Below are positions 25,537-33,878 of a DNA stretch of 64,000 nucleotides, one piece after another (the stretch's first letter is position 1; each line of letters begins with the position of its first letter). Source of the stretch: Vulcanimicrobiota bacterium (lineage in GTDB: Bacteria; Vulcanimicrobiota; Xenobia; Xenobiales; Xenobiaceae); the NCBI GenBank assembly GCA_944322965.1, contig CALUQR010000001.1, positions 391,815 to 455,814 on the forward strand, given 5' to 3'. A program made the translations under genes and the position numbers. Below the pieces are notes generated by a model. The model saw only the letters and a list, made by a program, of their open reading frames with translations, was not told where the DNA came from and did not search any database.

Positions 25537-27963
25537 CTATACTCCACCTTTCTCCTTAGAGAGACGTAGTCGCCGCCAAACACCCCCTTCACCCTGAGCA
25601 GGGGCGGCGTATTGCCAAACTTGGGCCCCGTAACTAGCGGGGCGAGCGCCCGGAGCGCCATAGCGAGCTAAAGCCCCCGACCAGCTCTCGCCCTGGGGGA
25701 GAGGTCCGCGCAATTTTAATCCCAAAGCGTCAACCATACTCAAAGCCTGATACGTTTGAACCCAATTTAACTGGACCTCTTTCCAGGGATAGGCGCTCCC
25801 TACCTGCTCCCACCAGCCGCCGGGGGTAGCGTAAGGGGCCAAGAGCCAAGCTTCACAGTCCACCTTAGCCTGGCGCCAGGCGGAGGGGAGGCGGAGCTGG
25901 GCCAACTCCTGGGGATGGGCGACTAAGAGGGTCACCGCTCGAGCGGGGGCCTGGGCCCACTCCTTCTTTTGTAGGAGGCTAGGCGCTAAGAGGAGGCGCC
26001 CTTTAGAACCGGGGGGCGCCTTCGCAACGACTTGGACGCCGGGGGGCGGCTGAAGGGATAACTTTTCAGGCAGACCTAGAGCCCGGGCGCTCTCTAGGGG
26101 CAGGTAGTAGGGGCCGGGCGAGGCGTGGCGGAGAGTAGCCTGCCAGAACTCCCTCCAGGTGGGGAGATCGCGCTCTAAGAGGGTATAGTTTTGAGGTTTA
26201 GGGAGGGCGCTCCCGGACGCTAAGGCTTCCCAGCTCATCTGGGCGCTTATAACCGTCTGGCTATTGAGTTGGGGATTACTCCAACTGGCCCCCGCGGGCA
26301 AGGGGGAACTTATATTTAAGGGGCTAGTTAGGGCTCGCTGGGCGCTTAAAGGGTTAGCGCTCAAGATGGGATTGAAGCTCCAGGCTTCCCCCTCAGCGCC
26401 CGTCTGGCTGAGACTGCGCTGCACGGCCAAAGCGCCTACTAGGTAAGGGCGGGCCTGGCGGGGATCGGCGGGCAAGAGCAAGGCGATACTCTGGGCGGGG
26501 CGGATAGGTTGGCGCTTAACCTCCGTAAAAGGTTGAGAGCCCGCCGCTAACTGGCGGCCGGCGCTTTGGAGTTGGGCGCGCACGTTACCTAAAAGGAGGG
26601 CCAGCTCTAAATTGTCAGGCTCCGCCTCTAAGGCTCGCTCCAATTGGGCTTGTAAGGCTAAAATGTGGGGCTGGTAGCGGTAGGCGGTGGCCCAGGAGTC
26701 CCAATCATGGGGGGCGCTCTCAGGGATTAAGGCCGCCTGCCAGCGGGCGCTAGCCGAGTCTAAAGGCCAAGGGTTGGGGAGCTGGGGATTCCAGAGGCCG
26801 CTCACTAAGAGGCCCCCCGCCCCCAAAAAGGCCCAAGCTAAAGCGGCCGCCGTCCAAGCGCGCAACCTTTGGCTCCAGCGGTAAGTGGGCAGCTCCTCTT
26901 CCTCTACGGCCACGATGAGCGGGGGCTGGTAGGCCGGGGCGGCCGGAGCGGCGGCTAAAGGCGTCGGGGCCGGGGTAGGCAGGGGCGGGGGAGCGCTAAC
27001 GACGCTCGTGCGTCCGCGCTGGGAAGAGTCGGGCGCAGGCGCAGGCGCAGCGGGGACGGCGGGCGCGGTAGGGAGGGGGGCGGAGGGCAAGGGGGCGGAA
27101 GCCCCGATAGTTAAGCCCAGTTGGGGGGTAGTTATGCCGCGCTCGCCCCTTTTAGCGAGGAGGAATTGGCGCAAGGCGCGCTTCATCTCCAGCATATTCT
27201 GGTAGCGCTCTTCCGGAATGAGCTGGGTGGCCTTTTCGATAATGGCCGCTAGCTCCGGAGAGGCTTGGGGGTTGAGCGAGAGGACGGGCGGGATAGAGAA
27301 GGGGTTGGGGGAGAGGGTGGGATCGTGGCCCGTCAAGGCTTGGTGTAAGGTCACCCCTAGGGCGTAAATATCGGAACGGGGGTCGGTTTGGCCATTATAC
27401 TGCTCGGGCGGGGCGTAGCCCGGGGAGCCGATGCGCATCGTATCCCCCTTCTTGCTGGGGGTAAAGAGGCGGGCGATGCCAAAGTCGATCAACTTGACTA
27501 AGCCGTGCAAGATGATGATATTGCTGGGCTTGACGTCGCGGAAGATGATAGGCGCCGGCTTTTGGCAGTGCAAATAGTAGAGTACGGTAGCGCACTGGGT
27601 CCCCCAGTCGGCTACTTCCAATTCAGGCAGAGGGCCCTGGGCTTGGGCCATAATCTTACCCAGATCGGGGCCGTCGATATATTCCATGGCCAGGTAGTAG
27701 CGCCCCTGGAATTGGAAGTACTCGTTGATAGTCGGTAAGTTGGGATGGGAGAGGGCGGAGAGGAGGCGAGCTTCGCGCTCAAAGTGTTGCAGGGCCGCCG
27801 CCTGTTCCTGGGGATCGGCGTAAGTGGCCGTAAACTCTTTCATCGCCCACACCTTGCCGAAGAGATGGGTATCCTCGCACAGGTAAATATTGCTCATCCC
27901 TCCTTGGCCTAGGAGACGAACTACTCGGTAGTGGGTACCGATCATGGCGCCAGGATTTAACAC
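25537..27963 (-). CDS. Receptor-like Ser/Thr kinase with exported C-terminal domain
   Basis: The 808-residue protein has a complete kinase at about 10-270: GQGGMSNIY glycine loop, WAMKEF lysine, IIFRDVKPSNI catalytic loop (Phe replaces the His of HRD, as is common in this bacterial subgroup), DFG and APPEQYNG. A Pro/Ala-rich linker (about 280-350) and one membrane helix (about 370-392, WAFLGAGGLLVSGLW) follow. The 400-residue exported part contains QSIALLLPADPRQARPYLVGALAVQRSL, then alternating strands and helices, and near the end TYQALSMVDALGLKL. These resemble type 1 periplasmic ligand-binding folds (LivJ-like). That identification is tentative. It is flanked by the degenerate kinase and the FHA gene. 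Confidence 0.9.
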   Translation of the reverse strand: MLNPGAMIGTHYRVVRLLGQGGMSNIYLCEDTHLFGKVWAMKEFTATYADPQEQAAALQHFEREARLLSALSHPNLPTINEYFQFQGRYYLAMEYIDGPDLGKIMAQAQGPLPELEVADWGTQCATVLYYLHCQKPAPIIFRDVKPSNIIILHGLVKLIDFGIARLFTPSKKGDTMRIGSPGYAPPEQYNGQTDPRSDIYALGVTLHQALTGHDPTLSPNPFSIPPVLSLNPQASPELAAIIEKATQLIPEERYQNMLEMKRALRQFLLAKRGERGITTPQLGLTIGASAPLPSAPLPTAPAVPAAPAPAPDSSQRGRTSVVSAPPPLPTPAPTPLAAAPAAPAYQPPLIVAVEEEELPTYRWSQRLRAWTAAALAWAFLGAGGLLVSGLWNPQLPNPWPLDSASARWQAALIPESAPHDWDSWATAYRYQPHILALQAQLERALEAEPDNLELALLLGNVRAQLQSAGRQLAAGSQPFTEVKRQPIRPAQSIALLLPADPRQARPYLVGALAVQRSLSQTGAEGEAWSFNPILSANPLSAQRALTSPLNISSPLPAGASWSNPQLNSQTVISAQMSWEALASGSALPKPQNYTLLERDLPTWREFWQATLRHASPGPYYLPLESARALGLPEKLSLQPPPGVQVVAKAPPGSKGRLLLAPSLLQKKEWAQAPARAVTLLVAHPQELAQLRLPSAWRQAKVDCEAWLLAPYATPGGWWEQVGSAYPWKEVQLNWVQTYQALSMVDALGLKLRGPLPQGESWSGALARYGAPGARPASYGAQVWQYAAPAQGEGGVWRRLRLSKEKGGV

Positions 27964-27973
27964 CGGAGACCTC

Positions 27974-28930
27974 TCAACTGAGGAACATCTGGTAGAGGAC
28001 GACCATCGCCCCGCCGATGAGGCAGGCTAAGATCATGCCCACTACCCACAGCCAACTGGGGGGACCGTCGGCGCTGGGGATATTATTAGTATTAAAGGAG
28101 ACGCCGTTACTCGACATGCGGGCCGCCTGCTGGTAGGCGCGCACTAAACTGTTGCGCAAGTCGTGGAGGGTGGCGAAGCGATCGCGCGGATCGTTGCGCA
28201 GAGCTTTCTCCACGGCGGCCTTAGTTAAAGTACAGAGCCCGGGGCGAGTATTCTCCATGGGAGGCAAATTGAAGGTGGAGCCACAGGGGTTGATATTGGT
28301 CAAGAGGTGGTAGAGGACCGCCCCCACCAAGTAGACGAGCTTCTTATTCTCGTTACTGAAGGCGCCCGTAAATTGTTCGGGCGGAATATAACTGGGGGCT
28401 ACGGCTCCGCGCAGGCTATTATTGACGTTAGTGAAGCCCACGTCCAGCATGGAGATGCGGCCGTCGTTGCGCATCACGATATTGGAGAGCTTGAGGTCGC
28501 TATAGAGGCTGGTGAGGAAGTTCTTACTCTGCAAGTAGGTGAGGAGATCGCAGAGCTGGATGCCGATATTGATAATCTCCGGCTCGGGTAGGATGCGTTT
28601 GCTCTCTAGGAGCGAGGCCAAGTCGGAACCGGGTACGAACTCTCGCACCAGATAGAGACACTGACCCTGAGCAAAGAAGTCGATCAGTTTGGGCAGACAA
28701 GCATGCTCTAGACCGGAGGCCTGGTAGGCCTCAGCCTGAAATAGTTGGCTCAGTTTTGAGCGATCCCCCGGCGAGAATCCAAAGACACTCAGCTCCTTGA
28801 TGACCCAGAACTTATTAGTCAGGTGGCCATCTTGGACGACGTACAGGTTGCAGTAGTTAGTTTGAGCTAAGGGACTATGGATTCGGTACCGATTGCGGAG
28901 ATTGCTTCCCACAGGAAGCAATGCGGGCAC
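27974..28930 (-). CDS. Tail-anchored degenerate Ser/Thr kinase (possible pseudokinase)
   Basis: The 318-residue protein starts at GTG with AGGGGG eight bases upstream. It has a kinase fold at about 14-268 in which the glycine-rich loop is lost (SPLAQTNYCNLYVV has no Gly). The HRD motif reads YSD and DFG reads DVG. The ATP lysine (VIKEL, K45), the catalytic-loop Asp, Lys and Asn (SDLKLSN) and a PPEQF segment remain. A C-terminal membrane helix (about 293-316, WLWVVGMILACLIGGAMVVLY) anchors it. It is the first gene of the seven-gene minus-strand run, 10 bases before the active kinase, so it may regulate that kinase allosterically. Residual activity cannot be excluded. Confidence 0.85.
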   Translation of the reverse strand: MPALLPVGSNLRNRYRIHSPLAQTNYCNLYVVQDGHLTNKFWVIKELSVFGFSPGDRSKLSQLFQAEAYQASGLEHACLPKLIDFFAQGQCLYLVREFVPGSDLASLLESKRILPEPEIINIGIQLCDLLTYLQSKNFLTSLYSDLKLSNIVMRNDGRISMLDVGFTNVNNSLRGAVAPSYIPPEQFTGAFSNENKKLVYLVGAVLYHLLTNINPCGSTFNLPPMENTRPGLCTLTKAAVEKALRNDPRDRFATLHDLRNSLVRAYQQAARMSSNGVSFNTNNIPSADGPPSWLWVVGMILACLIGGAMVVLYQMFLS

Positions 28931-28989
28931 GGTTCTGACCCCCTTTGTGGTAAGCGAGTAGCGACGGTAACCTTGGTTTATCTTCCAAA

Positions 28990-29020
28990 AGTATAGTACG
29001 CTTTATTCTTGTTTACTCAA
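28990..29020 (-). promoter_or_regulatory. Putative promoter of the kinase-FHA-cofD run
   Basis: On the minus strand TTGAGT (29020-29015) is followed by TACTAT with a 16-base spacer or by TATACT with 19 bases. It lies about 60-90 bases before the GTG start of the degenerate kinase in an AT-rich patch. The choice of -10 box is uncertain. Confidence 0.4.
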
Positions 29021-29121
29021 GCCGCCCCTCTCTAGGGAAGGGATGTTTGAGTAGTCAATCATTGCCAGGTTGGAGGGGAAAGAAGTAGGAGTGTTGCGCG
29101 CTCGGCTTAAATTGGGGGTCC

Positions 29122-30855
29122 ATGAAGATCCCCGAGAGCCTCATCCAGGAGATAGCGAGCCGCGTCAATATCGTGGAGGTCTTGGGCCGTTACCTGACGC
29201 TCAAGCGCTCGGGCAGCCGTTACTTGGCCCTCTGCCCCTTCCATAACGAGAAGACCCCCTCCCTCTCCGTCGATCCCGACCGGGGGATGTGGTACTGCTT
29301 TGGCTGCAAGGAGGGGGGCAACGTCTTTAGCTTCCTCATGAAGATGGAGGGCATGGGCTTTCCCGAGGCCGTAGCTAAGTTGGCGGCCGAAGTGGGAGTA
29401 GAGCTTGTGACCGAGGAGGGGCGGCCCCAAGATACGCGCCTCAAGCGCGGTTATCAGCTCCTCAACCGGGTGGCCGAGTATTATAGCGAGCAGCTCTTAA
29501 AAAGGGCCGCCGGTCAGGCCGGGCGCGATTACCTCCTGCGGCGGCGCATCTCCAAGGGAATGGCCGAGCGCTTCCGTTTAGGTTTCGCCCCCCCCCAAGG
29601 GAGGGACGATTTCCTCAAAATGCTCAAGGCGGCGGGCTTTACCCCGACCGAAGCCTTAGAGTGCGGGGTGCTCAGTAAGGGACAGTACGGTCTCCACGAG
29701 CTCTTAGGGGGGCGGCTCATCTTCCCCATCTGCGACTTCCAGGGCAAAGTAGTGGCCTTTGGGGGGCGGGCCATAGAAGATCGGGGGCCCAAATATATTA
29801 ACTCTCCGGAGAATCCCTGGTACTCTAAGCGGCGCCACCTCTACGGGCTCAACGTGGCCCGGGGGCAGATCGCCCGTGAAGATCGGGCCATCTTGGTGGA
29901 GGGTTACTTGGACGTCATCTCCATGCACCAAGTGGGCTTAGGTTGTACCTTAGCCTCTTTAGGGACGGCTCTAACCTCTGAACAGGCCAAACTCTTAGAG
30001 CGCTATACCCGCCAGGTGATCTTAGCTTACGACGGGGACGAGGCCGGAGCCCAGGCCATTCTCAAGGGGCACGCCGTCTTAGAAGAAGAGGGGCTCTTGA
30101 CGATGGTCGTCACCTGGCCCCCGGGCGAGGATCCCGACTCTTTGGCCCAGCAGGGGCGAGAGAGGGTAGAGAGTTGTTTAGCCTCGCGCACTAGTATCAT
30201 TAAGTTCCAGATCGAGCGCTTAGTGCGCCAGCTCGATCTCAAGACCCAAGACGGGCGCGAGCGCTACCTGCGGGCCATGATGCCCTTTATTGAGGGGGTC
30301 AAAGATTGGGAGCGCCGCGACGCCTACATTAGGGAGCTAGCCTACTACGCAGGCATCCCGGAGGTAGCCGTCTACCGCCGCTTGCGTCCTAAGGCCCGCC
30401 AGTTGGTCCCCACCCCCGTGCGCCCCCCCAAACCGAGCCGCAATCTAGAATCCCAAGAGGAGCTCCTCAACCTGCTCACCTGGCATCCGCTCTGGATCGC
30501 CGAAGTTAAAGACTTAGTCGAACTGGAACGCATCGAGGACCCCGCCCTGCGCCAATTCTTTACCCGCCTCTGGTCCTTAGAGATAGACGAAGATCAGCCG
30601 CTGCGGATAGAGCGCCTCTCCTATCAGGAGGATCCCCCCGCCTGGCGCCAGCGCTTGGGGGAGATTATGGCCCACAATCCGACTAAGGCCGCTTTAGAGG
30701 ATGCGCGCAAGTTGGCGCGCACTATTCGGGACCGGGCTTGGGCGGCCCGCTTGCGGGAATTGCGCCCGCTCGTAGCCCAAGCGCTCAATACGGGAGAGAT
30801 GGACGGTCCGCTCTTTAAGGAGTACCGTCAATTGCAAAATTACTTCCGGGCCTAA
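29122..30855 (+). CDS. dnaG: DNA primase
   Basis: DnaG makes RNA primers at the replication fork. The 577-residue protein has the N-terminal CHC2 zinc site at C38, H41, C59 and C62 (LCPFHNEKTPS, YCFGCKEGG). The catalytic TOPRIM domain contains ILVEGYLDVISMHQ near 260 and LAYDGDEAG near 305. The C-terminal helicase-binding part is poorly conserved, as usual. It is followed by a terminator and then by rpoD, the common order of the macromolecular synthesis region. The gene is divergent from the kinase run, with 191 bases between. Confidence 0.97.
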   Translation: MKIPESLIQEIASRVNIVEVLGRYLTLKRSGSRYLALCPFHNEKTPSLSVDPDRGMWYCFGCKEGGNVFSFLMKMEGMGFPEAVAKLAAEVGVELVTEEGRPQDTRLKRGYQLLNRVAEYYSEQLLKRAAGQAGRDYLLRRRISKGMAERFRLGFAPPQGRDDFLKMLKAAGFTPTEALECGVLSKGQYGLHELLGGRLIFPICDFQGKVVAFGGRAIEDRGPKYINSPENPWYSKRRHLYGLNVARGQIAREDRAILVEGYLDVISMHQVGLGCTLASLGTALTSEQAKLLERYTRQVILAYDGDEAGAQAILKGHAVLEEEGLLTMVVTWPPGEDPDSLAQQGRERVESCLASRTSIIKFQIERLVRQLDLKTQDGRERYLRAMMPFIEGVKDWERRDAYIRELAYYAGIPEVAVYRRLRPKARQLVPTPVRPPKPSRNLESQEELLNLLTWHPLWIAEVKDLVELERIEDPALRQFFTRLWSLEIDEDQPLRIERLSYQEDPPAWRQRLGEIMAHNPTKAALEDARKLARTIRDRAWAARLRELRPLVAQALNTGEMDGPLFKEYRQLQNYFRA

Positions 30856-30872
30856 AGCGGGAGAGGGGGATA

Positions 30873-30906
30873 ATTCCTGCTTGAAGGCAGGAATAATCTT
30901 TTTTTC
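30873..30906 (+). terminator. Intrinsic terminator after dnaG
   Basis: An 8-bp stem (ATTCCTGC with GCAGGAAT) has a 6-base loop and is followed, four bases later, by seven T. It separates dnaG from rpoD, so rpoD probably has its own promoter in 30907-30990, though no convincing one is seen. Confidence 0.85.
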
Positions 30907-31001
30907 TAGGTATTAACAAGGGCCTCAGAGAGGGGGGAGGGGGACTAGTAGTAAAATTGAAGGTTTCTGCTTGTTGCGCGATATAGGATAAAGGTTTGGG
31001 C

Positions 31002-32864
31002 ATGATGGAAGAATTTAGGGGAGAAGAGCCGTTGCTAGACTCTGGGTCTGCCGCCGGGTTCGAAGATCTGGACGATCTGGACGCCGCTGCCAATGAAGGG
31101 CTGGGCGACGTTAGCGTCTTGGGCTCTTCCCTGGAAGATGGGGGCGGGGAGTTCTTCGATGAGCCCTTAGACCTTTTAGAATTGAGCTCGGAAGGGGAAG
31201 GGACCGCGGCCGACCCGCAAAAGGGCGCCAAAAGCGAGAGCCTGCCCGCTGAGCCTCCCGTGAGCGAAGATTTAGATCTAGCGGCCGGGGGAGAAGAGAC
31301 GGAATTGCCGGAGGCGCCGGAATTGGCAGAACTGCCTGAAGTTCCGGAACTGGCGGAGGCTGAGCCCCCCGTCAAGGAGGAGCCCAAGGTCCGACCCGTC
31401 AAGCGCATCGCCATTAGCCAGGTCCAAGCGGCCGCTACCGCTAGCGCCGCCCCCGCGGCTGACAAAAAGGTCCCCCCGCGCAAGTTGGGAGCTAAGCCCA
31501 AAAAGAAGAGCGAGTCTTCCGCGGAAGGGGTGACCGTAGACGATCCCGTGCGCCAGTATCTCAAAGAGATCGGCCGCGTGGAGCTCTTGACCCCGGAGCG
31601 GGAGTGCGAATTAGCCCAGAGTATTGAGAGCGGCAACGAGGCGGCGGAAGAACTTCTTATCGAGCCCGGCTTCCGCGATTTAGTCTTAGACTTCCTCTAT
31701 GAGGTGGGCTCCCAGCGCGAGGTGGGGGGATTATCGATCAATTTAGACGATCCCGACGCCGACTTTAACGAGGTAGAGGTCGTGCCCCCTCCCGGGACGG
31801 GCAGCTCCTTGAGCGAGGTCATCAATAAGTTGCGCACTTGCGACTTGCAAGTGTGGAAGGTCAAGTTCCGGGAGTTGATCGAGCGCCAGAAGGTGGTCGA
31901 GGAGAGTTGGGAACAGGCCAAAGGGCGCTATTACCATCGCCTCTTAGCGGCCGTCAAGGCCTTAGAGCCGGGGGCCGTGGAAGCTTTCGAAAAGTTTAAG
32001 CGCTTAGATAAGATTATCCGGCGCGGGGTGGCGGCCAAACAGGAGTTGACCGTGGCCAACTTGCGCCTAGTAGTCAGTATCGCCAAAAAGTATATTAGCC
32101 GGGGTATGCTCTTTTTGGATCTCATCCAAGAGGGCAATCTGGGGCTCATCCGGGCGGTGGAGAAGTTCAATTACCGCAAGGGTTATAAGTTCTCTACTTA
32201 CGCCACCTGGTGGATCCGTCAGGCTATCACTAGGGCCTTGGCCGACCAGGCGCGCACTATCCGCATTCCGGTCCATATGGTGGAGACTATCAACCGCCTG
32301 ACGCGCATCACTCGCTTGCTCTTGCAGGAGAATGGGCGCGACCCCACCGTGGAGGAGATCGCGGCCCACATGTATCCCGTCGATCCCGAGGAGCTCTGCC
32401 AAGAGTTGGGTAAGCTCTACGGGGAGGAGATCACCCCCGAAGATAAGCGCTACCAGGAAGAGTTGGATAAGCGGCAGCAGTTGGCGGAAGTCAAAGTGCG
32501 CGAGATCCAAAAGATCGCCCAGGAGCCTATCTCTCTGGAGACCCCCATCGGCGAGGAGGAAGACTCCCACTTAGGGGACTTTATTGAGGATGAGGGGGCG
32601 GTGGCCCCCGCCGACGCCGCCTCGCGCGTCTGGTTGCGAGAGCGCCTCAACGAGGTCTTAAATGGGATCTCGGAGCGCGAGAAGAAGGTCTTAGAGTTGC
32701 GTTTCGGTTTGGTCGACGGCCATACGCGCACTTTAGAGGAGGTGGGAGGTATCTTCCACGTCACGCGCGAGCGTATCCGGCAGATCGAAGCCAAGGCTTT
32801 GCGCAAGTTGCGTATGCCAGGCTCTAAGAAGTGGTTACAAGATTATTGGGACGACAATAATTAG
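31002..32864 (+). CDS. rpoD: Housekeeping RNA polymerase sigma factor (sigma-70/SigA)
   Basis: The primary sigma factor directs RNA polymerase to promoters. Start 31002 has AAGG seven bases upstream; a second ATG follows directly. The 620-residue protein has an acidic and then Ala/Pro/Lys-rich N-terminal extension (about 1-180). Region 1.2 ([16 protein letters not shown]) follows, then a spacer with acidic stretches. Region 2 is [34 protein letters not shown] with [15 protein letters not shown], then region 3, and region 4 has [27 protein letters not shown]. The complete region 2.4 and 4.2 helices agree with the TTGACA/TATAAT-like promoters seen elsewhere in the window. Confidence 0.97.
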   Translation: MMEEFRGEEPLLDSGSAAGFEDLDDLDAAANEGLGDVSVLGSSLEDGGGEFFDEPLDLLELSSEGEGTAADPQKGAKSESLPAEPPVSEDLDLAAGGEETELPEAPELAELPEVPELAEAEPPVKEEPKVRPVKRIAISQVQAAATASAAPAADKKVPPRKLGAKPKKKSESSAEGVTVDDPVRQYLKEIGRVELLTPERECELAQSIESGNEAAEELLIEPGFRDLVLDFLYEVGSQREVGGLSINLDDPDADFNEVEVVPPPGTGSSLSEVINKLRTCDLQVWKVKFRELIERQKVVEESWEQAKGRYYHRLLAAVKALEPGAVEAFEKFKRLDKIIRRGVAAKQELTVANLRLVVSIAKKYISRGMLFLDLIQEGNLGLIRAVEKFNYRKGYKFSTYATWWIRQAITRALADQARTIRIPVHMVETINRLTRITRLLLQENGRDPTVEEIAAHMYPVDPEELCQELGKLYGEEITPEDKRYQEELDKRQQLAEVKVREIQKIAQEPISLETPIGEEEDSHLGDFIEDEGAVAPADAASRVWLRERLNEVLNGISEREKKVLELRFGLVDGHTRTLEEVGGIFHVTRERIRQIEAKALRKLRMPGSKKWLQDYWDDNN

Positions 32865-32906
32865 CGCCTCCAGGGAGATGCTCCCTAGATGCGGCTAAAG
32901 ACTTCG

Positions 32907-32930
32907 GGGCCTCCTGCGGGAGGCTCTTTA
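32907..32930 (+). terminator. Probable intrinsic terminator after rpoD
   Basis: An 8-bp stem (GGGCCTCC with GGAGGCTC, one G-T pair) has a TGCG loop and a weak T-rich tail (TTTAT). Confidence 0.65.
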
Positions 32931-32949
32931 TATTAGGGGAGAGTGGAAG

Positions 32950-33858
32950 ATGAGTATGCGTAAGATCGGGAGAGCTTTATGGAGTTTAGGCCTAGTCTGG
33001 GGCCTTTTAATGGGCGGAGCGGCGCTTAAGGCCGCTCCGCCCGCTAAGCCCCCGGCCCCGGCTAAGGCTTCGACCCCCGCTAAGGCCAAGGCGGCTCCAA
33101 CTAAGGCTAAGGCGGCCCCAACGGCCTCCGCCCCGGCTGAGCGGGCGACCCCCGCTCAAGAGGCGGAAGGTTTAAGCCCCAAAGCGGCCGGGATCCAGGC
33201 CTACGCCCGCTTGCAGGTCTTAATCGAATACTACTTTATGCAGAGCGGCCGCTACCCCAGTAGCCTGGAGGCCCTAGAGCGCAGTTTTAACTTAGGTCTA
33301 CCCGCTAGCGCCCCCAAAGTAGATTTAGGGAAAGACCCTCTTAGCGGTAAACCCTTCCTCTACACCCCCAGCGAAGATCTGCGCTATTACACCTTAGCTC
33401 TGCCCGAGCCGCAGCTCTACGAGAGGGAAGTGCCCATCTTACACGCTATCGACTGGGGTTGGCTGGCCATAGCGGCCGAAGGGAAGCGCTTAGAGCGCCA
33501 GGCCTTAGAGTGTACGCGCAGTATCGAGGGTTTGGCCACCTTATGCGAGCTCTACGCCAAAGACCATCAGAAGGCGTTCCCGGCCAATTTAGAGTCCCTG
33601 CGCCCTCGCTATATGCCCCGGGAGTTGCGCTGCCCGGCTAGCGGTAAGCCCTACCGTTATACCTTCCGTTCCGGGGGCTATATGATCTCTTGCCCCCAGC
33701 CCCAAGCGCACGGTTTAGCCGATTTTACTTATGACTCCGAGAAGGGGTTAATTATTAAAGAGCTCCCCGCCCCCGAAGAGAAGGAGGCGGAGCCTAAAGA
33801 GGGAGCCGAAGAGGCGGCTACTTCCGCCCCGGCGTCCCCGCCAGTAGAGAAAAAGTAG
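32950..33858 (+). CDS. Exported protein with two pseudopilin-like (GspG-type) head modules
   Basis: The 302-residue protein has a signal peptide (about 1-28, cut near KAAPPA) and an Ala/Pro/Lys linker to about 75. Two similar modules follow. Module 1 has LQVLIEYYFMQSGRYPSSLEAL...DPLSGKPFLYTPS; module 2 has GLATLCELYAKDHQKAFPANLESL...CPASGKPYRYTF. The YY...YP.SLE.L...DP.SG.P..Y pattern is that of the soluble heads of GspG-type pseudopilins. The prepilin leader and Glu+5 helix are absent, so the protein would be secreted or periplasmic rather than assembled. The acidic C-terminus is Ala/Glu/Pro-rich. Its function is unknown. Confidence 0.75.
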   Translation: MSMRKIGRALWSLGLVWGLLMGGAALKAAPPAKPPAPAKASTPAKAKAAPTKAKAAPTASAPAERATPAQEAEGLSPKAAGIQAYARLQVLIEYYFMQSGRYPSSLEALERSFNLGLPASAPKVDLGKDPLSGKPFLYTPSEDLRYYTLALPEPQLYEREVPILHAIDWGWLAIAAEGKRLERQALECTRSIEGLATLCELYAKDHQKAFPANLESLRPRYMPRELRCPASGKPYRYTFRSGGYMISCPQPQAHGLADFTYDSEKGLIIKELPAPEEKEAEPKEGAEEAATSAPASPPVEKK

Positions 33859-33878
33859 AGAGTTAGAGTCTAGCCCCT

